Assembly (NCBI GenBank): GCA_902385515.1
Contig: CABMGC010000015.1
Coordinates: 1 to 6,542, forward strand
DNA length: 6,542 nucleotides
Origin: an uncultured archaeon
Lineage (GTDB): Archaea; Micrarchaeota; Micrarchaeia; Micrarchaeales; CABMGC01
Direction: 5' to 3'
Shown here piece by piece: positions 4,500 to 6,542 of the stretch (position 1 is its first letter; each line of letters starts with the position of its first letter). The notes beneath the pieces are model-generated. The model did no database searches. It was not told the DNA's origin and saw nothing but the letters and a program-made list of their open reading frames with translations. Both the position numbers and the translations under genes were made by a program.

Positions 4500-6293
4500 G
4501 CCCCTCTTGGCCTTGCGAGGACCTTCATGCCTTAGCACCAGCGCGATTATGGCCACGAAAGCCACGAACAGCAGCACCAGGCCTATCAGCATTACCGCAT
4601 ATATCTGCGATATGCTCTGTTGGATGCCGCTTATGTTCTGCCTGATGTCGGCCAGCTGCTGGGCCGATGTCCCGGTCGAGTTGTAAGCGGTGAAAGTGCC
4701 GGAGAGCTGCGCGTTAGCGGAGGATATGCCCCTTGCTAGGGTGGATGTCGTGTATGCCTGGTAAAGGTACGCGAGGGCGGCAGTCTTGTTGCTGGCCGCC
4801 AGGGCCTGGCTCGCGTAGAACCTTGATTGCCCGGTGAACTCCGCTGGCCATATGCCCTTGGTCGAGTTCGCCAGGTTCGCGTTTATCGAAGCGGTCAGTT
4901 CGCCGGCGCTCAGGTTGGCGAAGGGCACCGATCTTCCGAACGCGTTGACGTACTCGGCAGCGTACAGAGCAGTGGCGTAATCCCCGGAGGAATATGCCTC
5001 GCTTGCGGACTGCGCGTATATTCCCCCGCCAGCCAGCGCGCTTTCGTTGCCTATTAGGCGCGCCGCCTCCGTTTTCACGGAAGGCGACACACCCACGTAG
5101 TTTCCGCCGAGCTGCGAGGCTATGGCGAACTGCTCGTTGGCCGCCTGGCACCAGCCGGCCGCCGCCGACGCGCTGTAAAGGCTCTGCGCCACGTCGTCGG
5201 TGGTCTGTGCGGATATCAGCGCGTTTACTGAGGAGTTAAGCGTTATGCCCGCCCAGAGAAGCCTGAGCCTGCCGCCGACCACATACTCGTAGTTCGCGTC
5301 AGTCATATTCGGAGAGGCAAGGGAGGAGCAGTACGCCGAAACGTTGTCCAGCGTTGCCGCGGCCGCGGTGGAGTTTATGCCCCCCGCATGGCTCAGTATA
5401 TAACCGTACGAGTAATCGAGAAATGCGAAATCCGCGGCAGTGTAAAGGTAGCCTTTCGTCCTTATTCGTTCGTACGCGCCCAAGTTGCTGCTGAGCTCCC
5501 GCTTCGCGTCAGCGAAGTTTCCGCCTATCCCGTTTATGGCCCCGCCGGCGAAGTCGAATGTGGCGTTGACCAGGCTGTTGAACGCGTCGACATTGCAGTC
5601 CGTGCATACGGGAATGAAGCTTGGAATCGCATTAACGTCATACGGCTGGCTCAGATTCAGCCTCATGGGTGTGAGAGTCTTGCCGCCGAACAGGTACTGG
5701 GCCGCCTGCGATACGTTGCTTACCTCGATCACAGGTATGCCCGACGTCTGCTGGGACAAATAATATAGCAGGCCCTCAAAGCTCGAGCTCGGCGCCGCAG
5801 GGACTATCATATATCTGGAGCCTCCGGCTTTTGCGGCTTCGACCTTGTCCAGGACGCCTCCTATCAGGCCCACGGAACCGTCAGGAGTTATGGTCCCGGT
5901 AACTGAGAAGTCGTCAGGAAGCTGCCTTTGCTGCATGCCTGCTATCGCAAGCAGAGTGAATGCGAGCCCGGCGCTGGGGCCGGAGACCTTGTTGCTGTCG
6001 CTGCTTATGAAATAGGTGAAGTTGTAGGCAAGAGCATTGGTTCCCTCGTACGATGCCGCATATGATGCCGCCTCCTTGGCCGACAGCACCGTGCTCGAAT
6101 CGACCTCCGCCGGACCGTCGACCTTCACCGTGCCATTGCCCGGCGTGAGATTCAGGCTGATCAGCGTGAGAATCCCCTGGTTTGCGTTTTCCAGAACTGC
6201 CGCGGCATGCACCTGGGTGGTGTAGGCCCACGGGGCGCTGGTCAGAAAGCATAGCACAAATATGGCAAGCGAAATGCAGGTTGCGTGTTCCAT
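4494..6293 (-). CDS. Secreted, membrane-anchored Lon-like (S16) serine protease without ATPase domain
   Basis: The protein has 599 residues. A signal peptide covers roughly 1-23 (hydrophobic core ISLAIFVLCFL). A Lon-type protease domain follows at about 25-205. The catalytic Ser107 sits in GPSAG (105-109), and Lys150 in GLIGGVLDK (142-150) completes the Ser-Lys dyad. Their 43-residue spacing equals that of E. coli Lon (Ser679/Lys722). There is no AAA+ module, Walker motif or obvious PDZ domain. Residues 206-560 form a long Ala/Ser-rich, probably helical region with CxxC at 230-233, Cys322 and Cys382. One membrane helix spans about 566-587, followed by a basic cytoplasmic tail (RHEGPRKAKRGR). 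Sixteen N-x-S/T sequons support an extracytoplasmic location. The architecture matches the archaeal COG1750-type predicted serine proteases. The presumed role is cleavage of surface or secreted proteins without ATP; substrates are unknown. ATG 6293-6291 fits a leaderless TATA box upstream. It shares an operon with the HIT gene. Confidence 0.9.
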   Translation of the reverse strand: MEHATCISLAIFVLCFLTSAPWAYTTQVHAAAVLENANQGILTLISLNLTPGNGTVKVDGPAEVDSSTVLSAKEAASYAASYEGTNALAYNFTYFISSDSNKVSGPSAGLAFTLLAIAGMQQRQLPDDFSVTGTITPDGSVGLIGGVLDKVEAAKAGGSRYMIVPAAPSSSFEGLLYYLSQQTSGIPVIEVSNVSQAAQYLFGGKTLTPMRLNLSQPYDVNAIPSFIPVCTDCNVDAFNSLVNATFDFAGGAINGIGGNFADAKRELSSNLGAYERIRTKGYLYTAADFAFLDYSYGYILSHAGGINSTAAAATLDNVSAYCSSLASPNMTDANYEYVVGGRLRLLWAGITLNSSVNALISAQTTDDVAQSLYSASAAAGWCQAANEQFAIASQLGGNYVGVSPSVKTEAARLIGNESALAGGGIYAQSASEAYSSGDYATALYAAEYVNAFGRSVPFANLSAGELTASINANLANSTKGIWPAEFTGQSRFYASQALAASNKTAALAYLYQAYTTSTLARGISSANAQLSGTFTAYNSTGTSAQQLADIRQNISGIQQSISQIYAVMLIGLVLLFVAFVAIIALVLRHEGPRKAKRGR

Positions 6294-6310
6294 GTTTGGA
6301 TTTACCTGAC

Positions 6311-6322
6311 TAAATTTTAAAG
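6311..6322 (-). promoter_or_regulatory. Archaeal TATA box for the protease-HIT operon
   Basis: The minus strand reads CTTTAAAATTTA, centred about 24 bp before ATG 6293-6291. The predicted transcription start therefore falls at or within a few bases of the start codon, and no Shine-Dalgarno is visible between them. This is consistent with a leaderless operon mRNA. A clear BRE is not evident. Confidence 0.55.
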
Positions 6323-6348
6323 CGTATGCATTTGCTTAGTTTCTGTCG

Positions 6349-6354
6349 AAAAAA
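6349..6354 (-). terminator. Possible oligo-T terminator downstream of the right-edge gene
   Basis: Six consecutive T on the minus strand lie 24 nt after TGA 6381-6379, the kind of T-run at which archaeal RNA polymerase stops. It sits upstream of the TATA box of the protease operon and would insulate the two units. A small inverted repeat CCAGACTGG (6370-6378) precedes it but is too short to count as a hairpin. Confidence 0.35.
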
Positions 6355-6378
6355 CAGCGGATAATTACCCCAGACTGG

Positions 6379-6542
6379 TCAAAAGTCTCCCATTGACTTC
6401 TGGCCGTGCCTCCCTGCGTTTTCTATTATCGGCTTGCCTGAGACGCCGTCGCTGAGCAGGTCTATCACCCCGAAGACGCCGTCGTACCCTGGGCGCATCC
6501 TGACCCTTTCCTCCCGCACGTTCTCTATGGCCTTCGCTAGAG
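6379..6542 (-). CDS. C-terminal 53 codons of a probable endonuclease Q / PHP-family DNA repair protein, 5' partial
   Basis: The minus-strand frame is open from the window edge (first full codon 6540-6538) to TGA 6381-6379. It uses the same GC-rich, ATA/AGG-containing codons as its neighbours. The visible peptide has a helix (LAKAIENVREERV), then RMRPGYDGVFGVIDLL, and ends in GRHGQKSMGDF. The P-G-Y-D-G-V-F-G stretch near the C-terminus recalls the TIGR00375/endonuclease Q family, which nicks DNA 5' of deaminated bases in archaea. The catalytic PHP domain lies outside the window, so this is recognition by a short motif only. The terminal QKSMGDF fits most of a PCNA-interacting (PIP) box, Q-x-x-hydrophobic-x-x-aromatic, which would suit a repair enzyme. 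An unrelated protein remains possible. That the frame is coding is much surer than the name. Confidence 0.55.
   Translation of the reverse strand, partial: LAKAIENVREERVRMRPGYDGVFGVIDLLSDGVSGKPIIENAGRHGQKSMGDF

Noticed and set aside
1..6542. CRISPR arrays, insertion sequences, tRNA genes, toxin-antitoxin pairs or a defence island
   Set aside because: I saw no regularly spaced repeats, transposase motifs, terminal repeats, cloverleaf-like sequences or defence-type domains; the gene content is ordinary archaeal chromosome.

Overview
The window looks like chromosomal DNA from an archaeon, with moderately high GC and free use of the Ile codon ATA and the Arg codon AGG. The evidence is: AT-rich TATA-like boxes about 26 bp upstream of start codons with almost no 5' leader; a UbiA-type prenyltransferase of the kind that builds archaeal ether lipids; a Lon-like serine protease without an ATPase domain, of the archaeal secreted type; and an archaeal-style ureohydrolase. 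Short compact operons and sequon-rich surface proteins would suit a DPANN-type lineage such as Micrarchaeota, but that is only a guess. I see no mobile element, CRISPR array, tRNA or rRNA, and no stretch over 300 bases without a gene.

Layout, left to right. Nucleotides 1-805 (+) hold the C-terminal part of a polytopic membrane protein that resembles GT39-type glycosyltransferases. It converges on a minus-strand two-gene operon (2543 to 835): a complete agmatinase-family ureohydrolase, then a secreted membrane-anchored beta-sandwich protein that starts inside the ureohydrolase stop codon through a 4-base GTGA overlap. A 95-bp divergent promoter region separates this operon from two plus-strand genes with separate, apparently leaderless promoters: a small PH-like domain plus zinc-ribbon protein (2639-3160) and a UbiA-family prenyltransferase (3204-4067). 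The prenyltransferase gene overlaps, tail to tail by 32 bp, the end of a second minus-strand operon (6293 to 4036). That operon encodes a secreted, membrane-anchored Lon-like (S16) protease and a HIT-family nucleotide hydrolase, joined by another stop/start overlap. At the right edge (6542 to 6379, -) is the last 53 codons of another protein, tentatively an endonuclease Q/PHP-family repair enzyme, ending in a PCNA-binding-like motif.

Functionally this is mostly housekeeping: polyamine or guanidino-compound metabolism, lipid synthesis, nucleotide hydrolysis and DNA repair, mixed with cell-surface functions (a glycosyltransferase, two heavily sequon-bearing surface proteins, an extracytoplasmic protease). 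I find no convincing new multi-gene system. The points most worth a second look are the ATPase-less surface protease, the altered second Asp motif of the prenyltransferase, the coupling of a cytoplasmic ureohydrolase to a surface protein, and the possible PIP box at the end of the partial right-hand gene.
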